Part shown: one piece after another, positions 17,589-26,575 of the stretch | How the letters are laid out: every line of letters starts with the position of its first letter | Position numbering within the stretch: the first letter of the stretch is position 1 | NCBI GenBank assembly: GCA_903934035.1 | Contig: CAIZMK010000038.1 | Location: 1-32,949 of the forward strand | Reading direction: 5' to 3' | DNA: 32,949 bases | Source of the DNA: an uncultured Methylococcaceae bacterium | Lineage (GTDB): Bacteria > Pseudomonadota > Gammaproteobacteria > Methylococcales > Methylomonadaceae | Notes under the pieces: model-generated | Seen by the model: the letters and a program-made list of their open reading frames with translations, nothing else | Databases searched by the model: none | Told to the model about the DNA's origin: nothing | Position numbers and translations under genes: made by a program

Positions 17589-19742
17589 TTGAAGAAATAT
17601 TATCGTAGTGAGGCACTCGTAGTGGACAAGAAGCCCCTAGAAATACTTAAGGCTGTTTTTGGTTATGATAGTTTCCGTGGCCAACAACTGGAGATTATTC
17701 AACAGCTCATAAAGGGGCAAGATGCTCTAGTATTAATGCCAACCGGTGGGGGCAAATCATTATGCTATCAAATCCCATCATTAATACGTCCGGGCGTAGG
17801 CATTGTCATTTCTCCGCTCATTGCCTTAATGCAAGATCAAGTCAGTGCCTTATTACAGTTGGGCGTTAAAGCCGCTTTCTTAAACTCCACTTTATCATCA
17901 GAAGCAACTAGAGAAATAGAACGACAACTCCTTAATAATGAGCTTGATTTACTGTATATCGCCCCAGAAAGATTAACCGCAACACGTACCGCAGCCTTAT
18001 TTTCGCGCATACAAATAGCCCTGTTTGCCATTGATGAGGCTCATTGCGTATCTCAATGGGGACATGATTTTAGAGTCGATTATTTACAACTATCGATGCT
18101 GCATGAACAATTTCCTAATATTCCTCGCATCGCTTTAACGGCGACCGCGGACGAAAAGACCCGCCAAGAAATTATTCAACGCCTACAACTAGAGCAAGCT
18201 CCACTTTATCTTAACGGTTTTGACCGCCCTAACATTCGTTATCGTATCGTTCAGAAACAAAATGCCAGACAGCAGCTAATCAACTTCATTCAAACTGAAC
18301 ATAATGGAGATTCTGGTATCGTTTATTGCTTATCTCGTAAAAAAGTCGATGAAACTGCAGAGTGGCTTCGATCAAAAGGCATTAAAGCCTTGGCATATCA
18401 TGCGGGCATGCAAAGTGACTCACGGGCTTTGCATCAACATCGCTTTCTAATGGAAGACAGCTTAGTCATAGTCGCAACCATTGCTTTTGGTATGGGTATC
18501 GATAAACCTAACGTGCGCTTTGTAGCGCATCTTGATTTACCTAAAAGTGTCGAGGCTTATTATCAAGAAACCGGCAGAGCAGGCCGAGATGGCTTACCTG
18601 CCGATGCTTGGATGGCTTATGGTTTACCAGATGTGATTACCCTAAGGCGTATGCTAGCAACTTCTAACGCTGATGCCGCTCATAAACGCTTAGAACTGCA
18701 TAAACTTGACGCTATGCTAGCACTCTGCGAACAAGTCCATTGTCGCAGACAAGCCTTACTAGAGTATTTCGGCGATCATCTTGAACAACCTTGTAATAAT
18801 TGCGACACCTGCTTAGAAACCGTAGAGACTTGGGATGGCAGCTTAGCCGCACAACAAGCATTATCGTGCATCTACCGGACTGGCCAACGATTTGGGGTAG
18901 GTTATCTCATTGAAGTTTTACAAGGTAAAACCACCGAACGAATCATTAATGCCGCCCATGATAAACAATCTACTTTTGGTATCGGCAAAGACCTTGATGA
19001 GCAACAATGGTCTTCTGTATTTAGACAACTAGTCGCTAGAGGCTTGGTCGCTGTCAATTTTGAACATTTTGGCATACTACAATTAACCGATAGTTGCCGC
19101 CCAATATTGCGTGGCGAACAACAACTGATATTACGTAAAGATATCAAACCTGAGAAAAGTAAATTAGGTAAAAAAACATCAACAGGGTCTACGCGCGTCA
19201 CCAGCAACACCGAACTTTGGGATGCCCTTCGCGCCAAACGCCGAGAAATTGCAGACAAGCAAGATTTACCGCCTTATGTTATTTTTCATGATGCAACGCT
19301 AATGGCTATGCTTGAAACCAAACCAGCCAACCGTCAACAACTAGCCTTAATATCAGGAGTCGGTGAACGTAAACTGGAACTATACGGTGATGAATTTTTA
19401 GCCGTAATCAACAACCATGCTAGTAACAATAATACGATAGCCGATACCGTAACAGAAACATTAGAATTATTTAGGTTAGGTTACAACGTAGCTCAAGTCG
19501 CTCAAAAAAGAGCCTTTAAAGAAGAAACCATTTACAACCATCTCTCACAAGCACTAGAACAAGGCCAACTAAAATTAGACGAGGTAATCGACTTGCCGAA
19601 ACAGGACATCAAACAGATAGAAGAAGCACTAATCAACTTACCTGAAGAACAACGAAATACTCTTAAGCCGGTTTATGAAGCGTTTGATGGGCAATATAGT
19701 TATGGAGTATTGCGCTGTGTTAGGGCGGCGATGTTGGGTTAA
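17589..19742 (+). CDS. recQ: ATP-dependent DNA helicase RecQ
   Basis: RecQ is a 3'-5' superfamily 2 helicase of recombination repair. Domains in order: helicase motif 0 [14 protein letters not shown], Walker A PTGGGKS at 51-57, motif II DEAH near 148 with the aromatic loop [19 protein letters not shown], and second RecA lobe with [22 protein letters not shown] and [10 protein letters not shown]. The RQC zinc site is C-x(16-18)-C-x2-C-x2-C in [10 protein letters not shown]...CNNCDTC. An HRDC domain begins near 543 ([24 protein letters not shown]). A C-terminal helix-turn-helix-like region follows ([20 protein letters not shown]), longer than in E. coli RecQ. The start could be TTG at 17589 (GAGG ten bases upstream) or GTG at 17622 (GAGG eight bases upstream); both precede the conserved region. 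Confidence 0.95.
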   Translation: MKKYYRSEALVVDKKPLEILKAVFGYDSFRGQQLEIIQQLIKGQDALVLMPTGGGKSLCYQIPSLIRPGVGIVISPLIALMQDQVSALLQLGVKAAFLNSTLSSEATREIERQLLNNELDLLYIAPERLTATRTAALFSRIQIALFAIDEAHCVSQWGHDFRVDYLQLSMLHEQFPNIPRIALTATADEKTRQEIIQRLQLEQAPLYLNGFDRPNIRYRIVQKQNARQQLINFIQTEHNGDSGIVYCLSRKKVDETAEWLRSKGIKALAYHAGMQSDSRALHQHRFLMEDSLVIVATIAFGMGIDKPNVRFVAHLDLPKSVEAYYQETGRAGRDGLPADAWMAYGLPDVITLRRMLATSNADAAHKRLELHKLDAMLALCEQVHCRRQALLEYFGDHLEQPCNNCDTCLETVETWDGSLAAQQALSCIYRTGQRFGVGYLIEVLQGKTTERIINAAHDKQSTFGIGKDLDEQQWSSVFRQLVARGLVAVNFEHFGILQLTDSCRPILRGEQQLILRKDIKPEKSKLGKKTSTGSTRVTSNTELWDALRAKRREIADKQDLPPYVIFHDATLMAMLETKPANRQQLALISGVGERKLELYGDEFLAVINNHASNNNTIADTVTETLELFRLGYNVAQVAQKRAFKEETIYNHLSQALEQGQLKLDEVIDLPKQDIKQIEEALINLPEEQRNTLKPVYEAFDGQYSYGVLRCVRAAMLG

Positions 19743-19812
19743 GTTTTATTTCTTATAGCTTTGATACTGTCAATAAACATTAATCACGACGACCGTAAGG
19801 CGGATAAATCTT

Positions 19813-19846
19813 GTAGGTTGAGGTGTAGCAAAGCGAACCTCAACAT
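19813..19846. repeat. Dispersed hairpin of the GTAGGTTGAGGT type
   Basis: GTTGAGGT (19817-19824) pairs with ACCTCAAC (19837-19844) around a 12-base loop. It is the same family as 8622-8654 on the other strand. The two copies differ by a paired change in the stem (GGGG/CCCC versus GAGG/CCTC), which keeps the pairing. Confidence 0.55.
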
Positions 19847-19928
19847 CTCATGCGCCACATTGAAGTTCGTTATCACTTACTCCCAACTTGCTAGCTTCTA
19901 TGCTGGGCGCACAAACAGCTTTATCGCT

Positions 19929-19960
19929 TGCCCACCATTTGCAAGCAAAAGTGGTGGGCA
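19929..19960. repeat. Hairpin TGCCCACCA/TGGTGGGCA
   Basis: A perfect nine-base stem at 19929-19937 and 19952-19960 encloses a loop that itself can pair (TTTGC/GCAAA). No T-run follows, so a dispersed palindrome is likelier than a terminator, although it lies about 190 bases after recQ. Confidence 0.45.
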
Positions 19961-20077
19961 GAAAAATGTTACCCACCCTAACTGACTAAAAATCGGCTAA
20001 TTATATGCAACATGCTTTGAATATACTTAGTCTCATTTATAATTCAACCTATACTTCATTTAAATCGAGAGGATGCA

Positions 20078-20467
20078 ATGGGACTTTTTATTACTCCAAT
20101 TTATGCGGCATTATTAGGCTTAATCTTTGTCGTATTAAGCGTAAAAACCATAATCATTAGAAGAAAAAATAAAGTGGCTGTAGGCGATGGGAATAATTTG
20201 CTACTGCAAAGAGCTATGCGTGTACATGCAAATTTTTCTGAATACACACCCCTTGCAATTATTTTAGTTGGGTTTGTTGAGAGCTTAAAGTACAACGCAA
20301 TTATAGTACATGTCTTACTCAGTGCTTTTTTGCTAGGCAGAATCATACATGCCTATGGCTTAAGTCAGATAGATGAAGATTTTAGATTTAGAGTTTTTGG
20401 CATGATACTGACGTTTAATGTAATTACAATTTCGTCAGCTTTAATTATTTTTAATTATTTAATCTGA
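20078..20467 (+). CDS. MAPEG family membrane protein
   Basis: This 129-residue protein has four hydrophobic segments and the MAPEG signature: an N-terminal helix (IYAALLGLIFVVLSVKTI), then the conserved LLQRAMRVHANFSEYTPLAIILVGFVE, the helix VHVLLSAFLLGRIIHAYGL and a final helix with FNVITISSALIIF. Human relatives are glutathione-dependent transferases or peroxidases such as microsomal GST, and bacterial members of this short type are mostly uncharacterised. It sits in the inner membrane. GAGAGG at 20067-20072, five bases before the ATG, fixes the start. It appears monocistronic. Confidence 0.9.
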   Translation: MGLFITPIYAALLGLIFVVLSVKTIIIRRKNKVAVGDGNNLLLQRAMRVHANFSEYTPLAIILVGFVESLKYNAIIVHVLLSAFLLGRIIHAYGLSQIDEDFRFRVFGMILTFNVITISSALIIFNYLI

Positions 20468-20657
20468 TGTAGATGGGGATGAACTAATTTATTAAGAATT
20501 GAAGATAGTTGATGTACGGGCAACTAAGCGGATTTCTTTAGGTTTGCATGATTAGCCATCCTATTACCTATATTTAAATCAAAATTAATAGCTTATTAGC
20601 GCAAGAACCTTTACCAATCCCCACAATTTTCATTAGCTATCTAATGCAGCACACACA

Positions 20658-21194
20658 ATGAACTACACCAAAATACTTGAAGAATTAAACCAAGCCTCAT
20701 TATTTGATCTACATCGATTACAGGCGGCTATCCATCAAGAATTATTGAATCCAAAGCGGAACAATCTAATTAAAGCCCAATTAAAAATTGGTCAATCCAT
20801 CAGTTACTTTGAGCCACAATTAAATGGCCTAGTTGATGCAGTGATTTTAAAAATTCAAAAAACCCGTTGCTCGGTAAGAAATGTAAAAGACAATAAAACG
20901 TGGAACCTGCCTTTTTATTATCTGAATCTCAATGGGGTAGACGCTGATATTCAACCGGCGCACAATGCCGTTGGCATTCCCAAAAGTTCTTTAAAAGTCG
21001 GTGCCAAAGTTGGATTTAAAGATAAAGACAATAACGACCTGTTTGGTGAGGTGATTCGCCTTAACCCCAAAAGAGCTACTGTTAGAATCAATGAACATTG
21101 CCAATGGCTAGTCCATTATAATAATTTGTTTTATGTGATTGAGGGAGAACTTGGCGATACTAAAGAACAAGCTGTTATTCCGTTTGATTTGTAA
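20658..21194 (+). CDS. Hypothetical protein with two tandem SH3/KOW-like repeats
   Basis: The family name is unknown to me. Of the 178 residues, about 1-40 are helical (ILEELNQASLFDLHRLQAAIHQEL). The rest is an internal duplication: LKIGQSISYFEPQLNGLVDAVI followed by RCSVRNVKDNKTWNLPFYYLNL, and then LKVGAKVGFKDKDNNDLFGEVI followed by RATVRINEHCQWLVHYNNLFYVI. Each unit starts with G-x-x-(V/I)-x-(F/Y) and contains a (D/G)-x-V-I turn, as in small beta-barrels of the SH3 or KOW kind that often bind nucleic acid or ribosomal parts. No signal peptide is present. The ATG at 20658 has a poor ribosome site. It converges on the multicopper oxidase gene across a 101-base gap with a perfect palindrome. 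Confidence 0.75.
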   Translation: MNYTKILEELNQASLFDLHRLQAAIHQELLNPKRNNLIKAQLKIGQSISYFEPQLNGLVDAVILKIQKTRCSVRNVKDNKTWNLPFYYLNLNGVDADIQPAHNAVGIPKSSLKVGAKVGFKDKDNNDLFGEVIRLNPKRATVRINEHCQWLVHYNNLFYVIEGELGDTKEQAVIPFDL

Positions 21195-21226
21195 CCTGCC
21201 CAAATGCATAAGAAGTTACAAGCATC

Positions 21227-21253
21227 GTAGGGGCGTATGCAATACGCCCCTAC
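21227..21253. repeat. Perfect palindrome, bare core of MITE family 1
   Basis: GTAGGGGCGTA and TACGCCCCTAC form a perfect 11-base stem around TGCAA. The arms match the core of the elements at 23204, 31083 and 32867. It lies between two convergent genes and could help end transcription on both strands, though no T-run is present. Confidence 0.7.
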
Positions 21254-21295
21254 CAATCATCACCACAACCTAATGACCCGCCTTTAACTTTAGAA

Positions 21296-23062
21296 TCATT
21301 TCTTAAGCAGTTTGCTACGGACAAGATCTACTAACTTCATTGCAAAATCCAGCAATGGTTTTCGTTTAACGACAATAAGGTAAGCCATCAAACCTAATAT
21401 TAAGCCATCAAATAAGCGAGAGAATGCCGAGGGCGCTTGTTGCTGGGCAACAATGGCAGCAGCCGCTTCTGATGGCTTAACAGGCGCCGCTTGCACAGCA
21501 ACTTTAGAGGGCTTGAATTCGGCTTTTAAATCGGGCAAACCTAAACTACCCCAGGTATCATAATCTTGCCAAATCGGGTACTTACCCTTCCATAAAGACT
21601 TGGAAAAGTAGGGAGCCAAACTCATTCCATGTGCTGAAGGAATACCTTTATCATCTACAAAGCCTTTGTAAACCACTAAACTAATATCACCGCCTTCGCC
21701 ATGACCATCGGTAGTAAATGATTTCTCAACGTGATCATGAAACATCCAGATACCTTGACCAAAACTATTTAAACCATCATCAACACCGCTTAATGATAGA
21801 TCAATACGTTGAGCAGGAACCATGCCATGGACATCACGCTGTATGTAAGAACCTGGGCCATTATCAACGCCATCATAATGAGTAATAGTCGGTTTATGAC
21901 CATGAATGTGCATTGCTAATGATTCGGTATGACCATTTAAAACACGAAGCTTAACCTCTTGATTTTCTTCCATGTGTATCAAAGACTCCCTTAAAGTATA
22001 AGGAAAAGATCGACCATTAAGCATGAAATAATCATCAGTGGCATTAGTGATGTTGTATTCAGTATTCATGTGTTTGGCAACCAAACGCGGATCATTGGCT
22101 GATCGTGCTACTAGCTCATGTAATTCTTTATCAGCAGACTGATAATGCAAATCATATTCTCTGGCATATTTTTCCAGTACAGCCACAGACGGATGACGAA
22201 CTTGACCTGCACCTACGTTTAAAGTTTGCACCCAATTATTAGGACGATTTTCTTCAACGACGAAAATCCCTTGCAAACCCATAGGAATATGAGTGTGTGG
22301 CTGAACATGGCAATGATAATACATGGTGCCAGGCTGCCTAGGCTTAATAACATAAGTTTTACTTTCGCCAGGCATGGTATCCATATTACTGGTTTGTGCG
22401 ACGCCATCATTACCAGCCCCGCCGTGATTCATAAAAGGATGATCAATACCATGCAAATGAATAGAATGCGGCAGATAATGGGTATTTTCTAAAATGATCC
22501 AAACCACATCATCTTGCTCAACACGAATAACCGGGGACGGTACCCGTAACATCGGATTAGCTTCCAGCTCATATAAACTTTTAGTCGACATATCACGAGT
22601 TTTAGGCGCATAAACCCAAAAAGTCGGCTGTATGCCTGGAGCAATATCATAGGTCGTGGTCGGATCTTTCATGTCAGGCGTATGACCATTAAGTTCCACA
22701 ACTTCTAACTTGATAACAATTTTATCTGGATCGCCATCACCGTCGATATCGTCGGATACAGTTACCGCATCGGCTGCCAATTGCGTTTGCATTAAGGTAT
22801 CCATAGAAATACCATTGGTGCCTTTAACAAAAGCGGCAATATCTGCTGGATTATCTGGATTACAAAGCTTAGATTCTTGTATGGCGACACCATCAATTGA
22901 TTGTGCTTTACGCCAAGCGGGATCTGTAAATTCTGAACAAACTTCTTCTATCGGCCCAGCATCAACCTTGATTGAAGGAGGCAAGTCAGTAGCAGCCTGA
23001 CTTCCTATGTTTATCAAGAGCAGTGCAGTAGCACCGACATAGGTAATAAATTTCTTACGCAT
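21296..23062 (-). CDS. Exported multicopper oxidase, T1 copper site only in the first cupredoxin domain, C-terminal membrane anchor
   Basis: Multicopper oxidases couple one-electron oxidation of a substrate to reduction of oxygen to water. The ATG at 23062 has GAGG eight bases upstream and opens a signal peptide (MRKKFITYVGATALLLINIGSQAA); an ATG 21 bases earlier is less likely. Residues 25-140 are an unusual N-terminal region with two Cys and a Ca-loop-like DIDGDGDPD near 105. Copper motifs: H202-L-H204-G, then H250-C251-H252-x3-H256-x4-M261, a complete T1 site; then H385-I-H387-G-H389, and H442-D443-H444, where Asp replaces the T1 Cys. This is the layout of type C two-domain oxidases such as the Nitrosomonas europaea enzyme, but those are much shorter. 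The C-terminus has a membrane segment (GLILGLMAYLIVVKRK). The substrate is unknown. Confidence 0.87.
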   Translation of the reverse strand: MRKKFITYVGATALLLINIGSQAATDLPPSIKVDAGPIEEVCSEFTDPAWRKAQSIDGVAIQESKLCNPDNPADIAAFVKGTNGISMDTLMQTQLAADAVTVSDDIDGDGDPDKIVIKLEVVELNGHTPDMKDPTTTYDIAPGIQPTFWVYAPKTRDMSTKSLYELEANPMLRVPSPVIRVEQDDVVWIILENTHYLPHSIHLHGIDHPFMNHGGAGNDGVAQTSNMDTMPGESKTYVIKPRQPGTMYYHCHVQPHTHIPMGLQGIFVVEENRPNNWVQTLNVGAGQVRHPSVAVLEKYAREYDLHYQSADKELHELVARSANDPRLVAKHMNTEYNITNATDDYFMLNGRSFPYTLRESLIHMEENQEVKLRVLNGHTESLAMHIHGHKPTITHYDGVDNGPGSYIQRDVHGMVPAQRIDLSLSGVDDGLNSFGQGIWMFHDHVEKSFTTDGHGEGGDISLVVYKGFVDDKGIPSAHGMSLAPYFSKSLWKGKYPIWQDYDTWGSLGLPDLKAEFKPSKVAVQAAPVKPSEAAAAIVAQQQAPSAFSRLFDGLILGLMAYLIVVKRKPLLDFAMKLVDLVRSKLLKK

Positions 23063-23555
23063 ACAAACTTCCTCAGAAAACATTCGGTTGAGAATGAGAC
23101 GCCGCCAAAGCGGATTATTTATTAATTTTTTCTATTTTAACGCAATAGTTTACTTAAGTCTTTTATGAACGTTAAAAGCGTCATTATAGGGTGGTGAAAA
23201 TCGTAGGGGCGTATTGCATACGCCCTAATAAAATATGCCCTATAAAATCGAACTTTCAATGTTCGGCGTATCCAATACGCCCCTAGGGTGTTTTTTTATC
23301 GTTTTCACGCAGATAAGAAACTTGTGTAGATACCGATGCCTCTATAGGAAATCCTATAAAAACTTTTAGTTTGTTATTGCTTCTTACCTTGATGTCAGCC
23401 CTCCAAAGAGCAAAATTAAACATTCACAAGCTAGTTCGTTATAAAGTAACACTAAGCTTTACCTATGCTTGTGGTTTTGAGATTATAGTCGGCATCGACT
23501 TAGCGATGAGGTTATCGACTAAGCCAATTTAATGACTTAAACATAACTCTAAATC
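23063..23555. other. Gap between the divergent copper oxidase and Hsp70-like genes
   Basis: The gap holds a left-truncated MITE (23191-23340, listed separately). The 130 bases next to the oxidase gene are AT-rich and should contain its promoter, with a weak minus-strand candidate TTGCGT followed by ATAAAT. The stretch 23341-23555 contains no gene or clear signal that I can support. Confidence 0.45.
23191..23340. mobile_element. MITE family 1, left-truncated copy
   Basis: Starting at GTGGTGAA, this copy runs through GTAGGGGCGTATTGCATACG, an AT-rich middle, ACTTTCAATGTT, GGCGTATCCAATACGCCCC, GGGTGTTTTTTTATCG and AAGAAACTTGTG to the terminal repeat TGTGTAGATACCGATGCC. The same order of motifs occurs at 31016-31209. 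The left end is missing: bases before 23191 do not match the other copies. No transposase is encoded, so it would need one in trans. Confidence 0.7.
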
Positions 23556-26336
23556 GTGAAAAATCAAGCTCCTCAATATTTAGTCGGTATCGACTTAGGC
23601 ACCACCCATACCGTAGTCGCTTATGCCAGCACTGAAAAGTCAACAACGGATATCCATTTATTTCACATTGAACAACTAATCGCCTTAGGCGAAGTCTCTG
23701 CTCAACCCTTACTACCGTCTGTGCGCTACCATCCAGCCGCTGGAGAACTATCAGCCGCTGACATAGCCTTTCCGAGCTACCATCAAGAAACAGAAATAGT
23801 CGGCGAAACGCCCATCATTGGGCTAGCTGCACGGTTATTAGGTGCGAAAAGCAAAGGTCGTTTTGTGACTAGTGCTAAGAGCTGGTTATCACACCCGTCT
23901 ATCGATCACAGTGCCGACATTTTACCCTGGGGCAGCGCTGATGATGTTAGCAAGGTCTCACCTATTGCCGCTAGCGCCAGTTATTTAGCCCATATCCGCA
24001 CTGTTTGGAGCCATCAATTTCCCAATGCACCTTTAGAGCAACAAACTCTAGTCATTACGGTACCTGCTTCTTTTGATGAATCTGCTAGGTCATTAACACT
24101 GGAAGCCGCTCGCATGGCGGGTCTTAAGCAAGTTCGCTTATTAGAAGAACCGCAAGCCGTTTGTTATGACTGGCTAAAACGCAATAGCAACACTATCAAT
24201 CAAGCTTTAGCCCAAGTCCATTTATTATTGGTTTGCGATGTAGGCGGTGGCACTACTGATTTAACATTGATTAAAGTAGAATCCGGCATAGATGAACCCA
24301 AACTAACGCGCATTGGTGTTGGCGATCATTTAATGCTGGGCGGCGATAATATTGATTTAGCCTTAGCGCATTTAGCAGAACAGCGCTTAATTAATGGTGA
24401 GCAACGCTTATCAGCGGCTGATTTATCACAGTTACTAGAGCAATGTCGTTGCGCCAAAGAACGATTACTCGCTGAAGATGCTCCAGAGCAAATGACCGTA
24501 ACCTTACTAGGTGGAGGTTCCAAACTCATAGGCGGCTCCCGTTCGGTCGTATTAACACGAGACGAAGTCAGAAGCATTGCCTTAGATGGCTTTTTCCCCT
24601 TATCTGGATTAGACGACCTACCCGACCGTAAGCGTAGTGGCGTTGTTGAATTTGGCCTGCCTTATGCAGCAGAACCAGCCGTCAGCAAACATATCGCCGC
24701 GTTTTTAAAGCTGCATGCCGCAGCCGCCAATGACGCCTTAAAAGGTGAAGGCAGAGTACCGGACGCCTTACTCCTTAACGGCGGTGTATTTCGTAGCCAA
24801 CCTATTACCCAACGCCTAATACAGTTACTGAACTCTTGGAGTACCAAACCACCGGTTTTACTGGAAAATAAACATCCTGAACTAGCCGTCGCTTTCGGTG
24901 CCGTAAGTTATGCAATGGCTAGGCGTGATAAACAACTCAAAATTGGTGGTGGTAGCGCACGCAGTTATTTTTTAATCATTGATACCGAGCACAACGCGGC
25001 TCAACAAGGTATTTGCATATTACCTAGAGGCAGTGAAGAAGGCGAAGAAGTTATCTTAAAAGATCGGCATTTTGCCTTGCGCTTAGGTATGCCTGTCCGT
25101 TTTCATCTTGCTTCTATCAGCAGTGATGCAATCTTTAAAGCCGGAGATGTGACTGAGATCAATGATTTATTTCATTCCTTGCCGCCACTGGCTGTAGCGC
25201 TTGAGGGCGACAGCAACACTCAGGATACCGAGGTGATTGTACAATTAGCAGTCACTCAAACAGAAGTTGGTACCCTTAAAATACAATGTGTTGCAATCAA
25301 TAACAATGATCAACGCTGGAATGTAGAATTTCAAATCCGCAAACAAGGCCGATCAAATTTACCTCAAGATACCAGCCTACCTCCCCAATTTGATGCTGCC
25401 GTTGCCAGCCTACAAAGCATTTTCGGCTCAAAATCTAAAGATATAGATCCCAAAGCCGTCAAAAATCTACGTGCTGATTTAGAAAAACAACTAGGCTGCG
25501 CACGTACAGAATGGAACACGCCCTTACTCAGAGCATTATTTGCAAACTTACTAGAAGGCTCAAAATATCGTAGACGTTCAGAAAGTCACGAACGCGTCTG
25601 GTTAAGTCTAGCCGGATTTTGCTTACGCCCTGGCTTTGGCTATCCACTCGATGACTGGCGAGTAGAACAACTTTGGAAAACTTACAGTCAAAGCATCCAA
25701 TTTGTTAATGACACTCAAAATTGGACAGAATGGTGGACACTCTGGAGACGCATTGCAGGGGGCTTGTCAAGTGCAGCCCAAGAACAGCTATTTGCAGACA
25801 TCTCTAAATTTATCAACCCTGCTGCTGCCAGACAAGCAGGTGTCGCCAAACTTATAAAAAACCGTGGCTATGATGACATGGTACGTCTTGCTGGCGTTTT
25901 AGAACGCTTACCCATCGATAAAAAAATTCAACTGGGCGAATGGTTATTAAAGCGCTTACAAAAAGCTGGCGAGCCTAACCAAACGTGGTGGGCAGTTGGG
26001 CGCATTGGAGCCAGACAACCTTTTCATGGCAGCAGCCATAATGTAATTCCCGCCGACAAAGTCGCAGACTGGTTAACTCAAATGCTAGCTGTCGATTGGA
26101 AAAAAATACCGCAAGCAGGCTTCGCGGCAACCCTCATTGCTCGCTTAAGTGGAGATAGAGTGCGTGATATTGATGACACACTACGCGAACAAATCATCGC
26201 TAAACTCAAACTAAGCAAAGCACCCGCCTCTTGGATAGACATGCTAGAACAAGTTAAACAGTTAGACGAAAAAGAAGAGCAGTTAATTTTTGGTGAAGCA
26301 TTGCCACCCGGCTTAAAGCTAATTGATTTGCCTTAA
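23556..26336 (+). CDS. Hsp70-family protein with long C-terminal region (DUF3731 type)
   Basis: The first 460 or so residues form an Hsp70/actin ATPase: phosphate 1 loop VGIDLGTTHTVVAYAS (D13, G15, T16, T17), TVPASFDESAR, LLEEPQAVCYDW, phosphate 2 loop CDVGGGTTDLTLI (228-235) and the adenosine motif LLLNGGVFRSQPI near 405. A short beta-rich region follows, then a helical C-terminal part of about 300 residues with RRRSESHERVWLSLAGFCLRP and FGYPLDDWRVEQLW, which I associate with DUF3731. The length, 926 residues, is normal for this group and far beyond DnaK (about 640). No J-protein or nucleotide-exchange partner is nearby. The start is GTG with a weak ribosome site. Client proteins are unknown. 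Confidence 0.88.
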   Translation: MKNQAPQYLVGIDLGTTHTVVAYASTEKSTTDIHLFHIEQLIALGEVSAQPLLPSVRYHPAAGELSAADIAFPSYHQETEIVGETPIIGLAARLLGAKSKGRFVTSAKSWLSHPSIDHSADILPWGSADDVSKVSPIAASASYLAHIRTVWSHQFPNAPLEQQTLVITVPASFDESARSLTLEAARMAGLKQVRLLEEPQAVCYDWLKRNSNTINQALAQVHLLLVCDVGGGTTDLTLIKVESGIDEPKLTRIGVGDHLMLGGDNIDLALAHLAEQRLINGEQRLSAADLSQLLEQCRCAKERLLAEDAPEQMTVTLLGGGSKLIGGSRSVVLTRDEVRSIALDGFFPLSGLDDLPDRKRSGVVEFGLPYAAEPAVSKHIAAFLKLHAAAANDALKGEGRVPDALLLNGGVFRSQPITQRLIQLLNSWSTKPPVLLENKHPELAVAFGAVSYAMARRDKQLKIGGGSARSYFLIIDTEHNAAQQGICILPRGSEEGEEVILKDRHFALRLGMPVRFHLASISSDAIFKAGDVTEINDLFHSLPPLAVALEGDSNTQDTEVIVQLAVTQTEVGTLKIQCVAINNNDQRWNVEFQIRKQGRSNLPQDTSLPPQFDAAVASLQSIFGSKSKDIDPKAVKNLRADLEKQLGCARTEWNTPLLRALFANLLEGSKYRRRSESHERVWLSLAGFCLRPGFGYPLDDWRVEQLWKTYSQSIQFVNDTQNWTEWWTLWRRIAGGLSSAAQEQLFADISKFINPAAARQAGVAKLIKNRGYDDMVRLAGVLERLPIDKKIQLGEWLLKRLQKAGEPNQTWWAVGRIGARQPFHGSSHNVIPADKVADWLTQMLAVDWKKIPQAGFAATLIARLSGDRVRDIDDTLREQIIAKLKLSKAPASWIDMLEQVKQLDEKEEQLIFGEALPPGLKLIDLP

Positions 26337-26343
26337 GGATATT

Positions 26344-26374
26344 GTAGGGTGTCAATAGCAAAGCGTATTGCACC
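26344..26374. repeat. Short dispersed hairpin after the Hsp70-like gene
   Basis: GTAGGGTGTCAATA, GCAAAGCG and TATTGCACC form a hairpin with one bulged base, beginning eight bases after the stop codon. It resembles other GTAGGG-type intergenic palindromes of the window. The rest of the 239-base gap before sbcC shows no gene. Confidence 0.4.
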
Positions 26375-26575
26375 GTATAATAAAAATTGCCTATCTTTTT
26401 ATAATATATGCCAATAAATAGGCTCGATCCCGCCTTGCTACATCAAGTCTATTTACTAGTCGTTTTAGTTCATGTCGATTTTTTACGGTGTATTTTCTCA
26501 AACAAGCGCATAGTGTATTATGTAAGCTCATGAAAAGTGTTCACAAAGTCACAGCATCGAAACAGCCCCTAACTT

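Larger units (their letters stand above)
19743..20077. other. Repeat-bearing gap between recQ and the MAPEG gene
   Basis: This 335-base gap holds two palindromic elements, listed separately at 19813-19846 and 19929-19960, and no convincing gene. A 74-codon frame through both repeats has no ribosome site. The final 90 bases are AT-rich and carry the ribosome site of the next gene. Confidence 0.5.

Noticed and set aside
19761-19985. 74-codon plus-strand frame after recQ
   Set aside because: It runs through two palindromic repeats and has no ribosome site.
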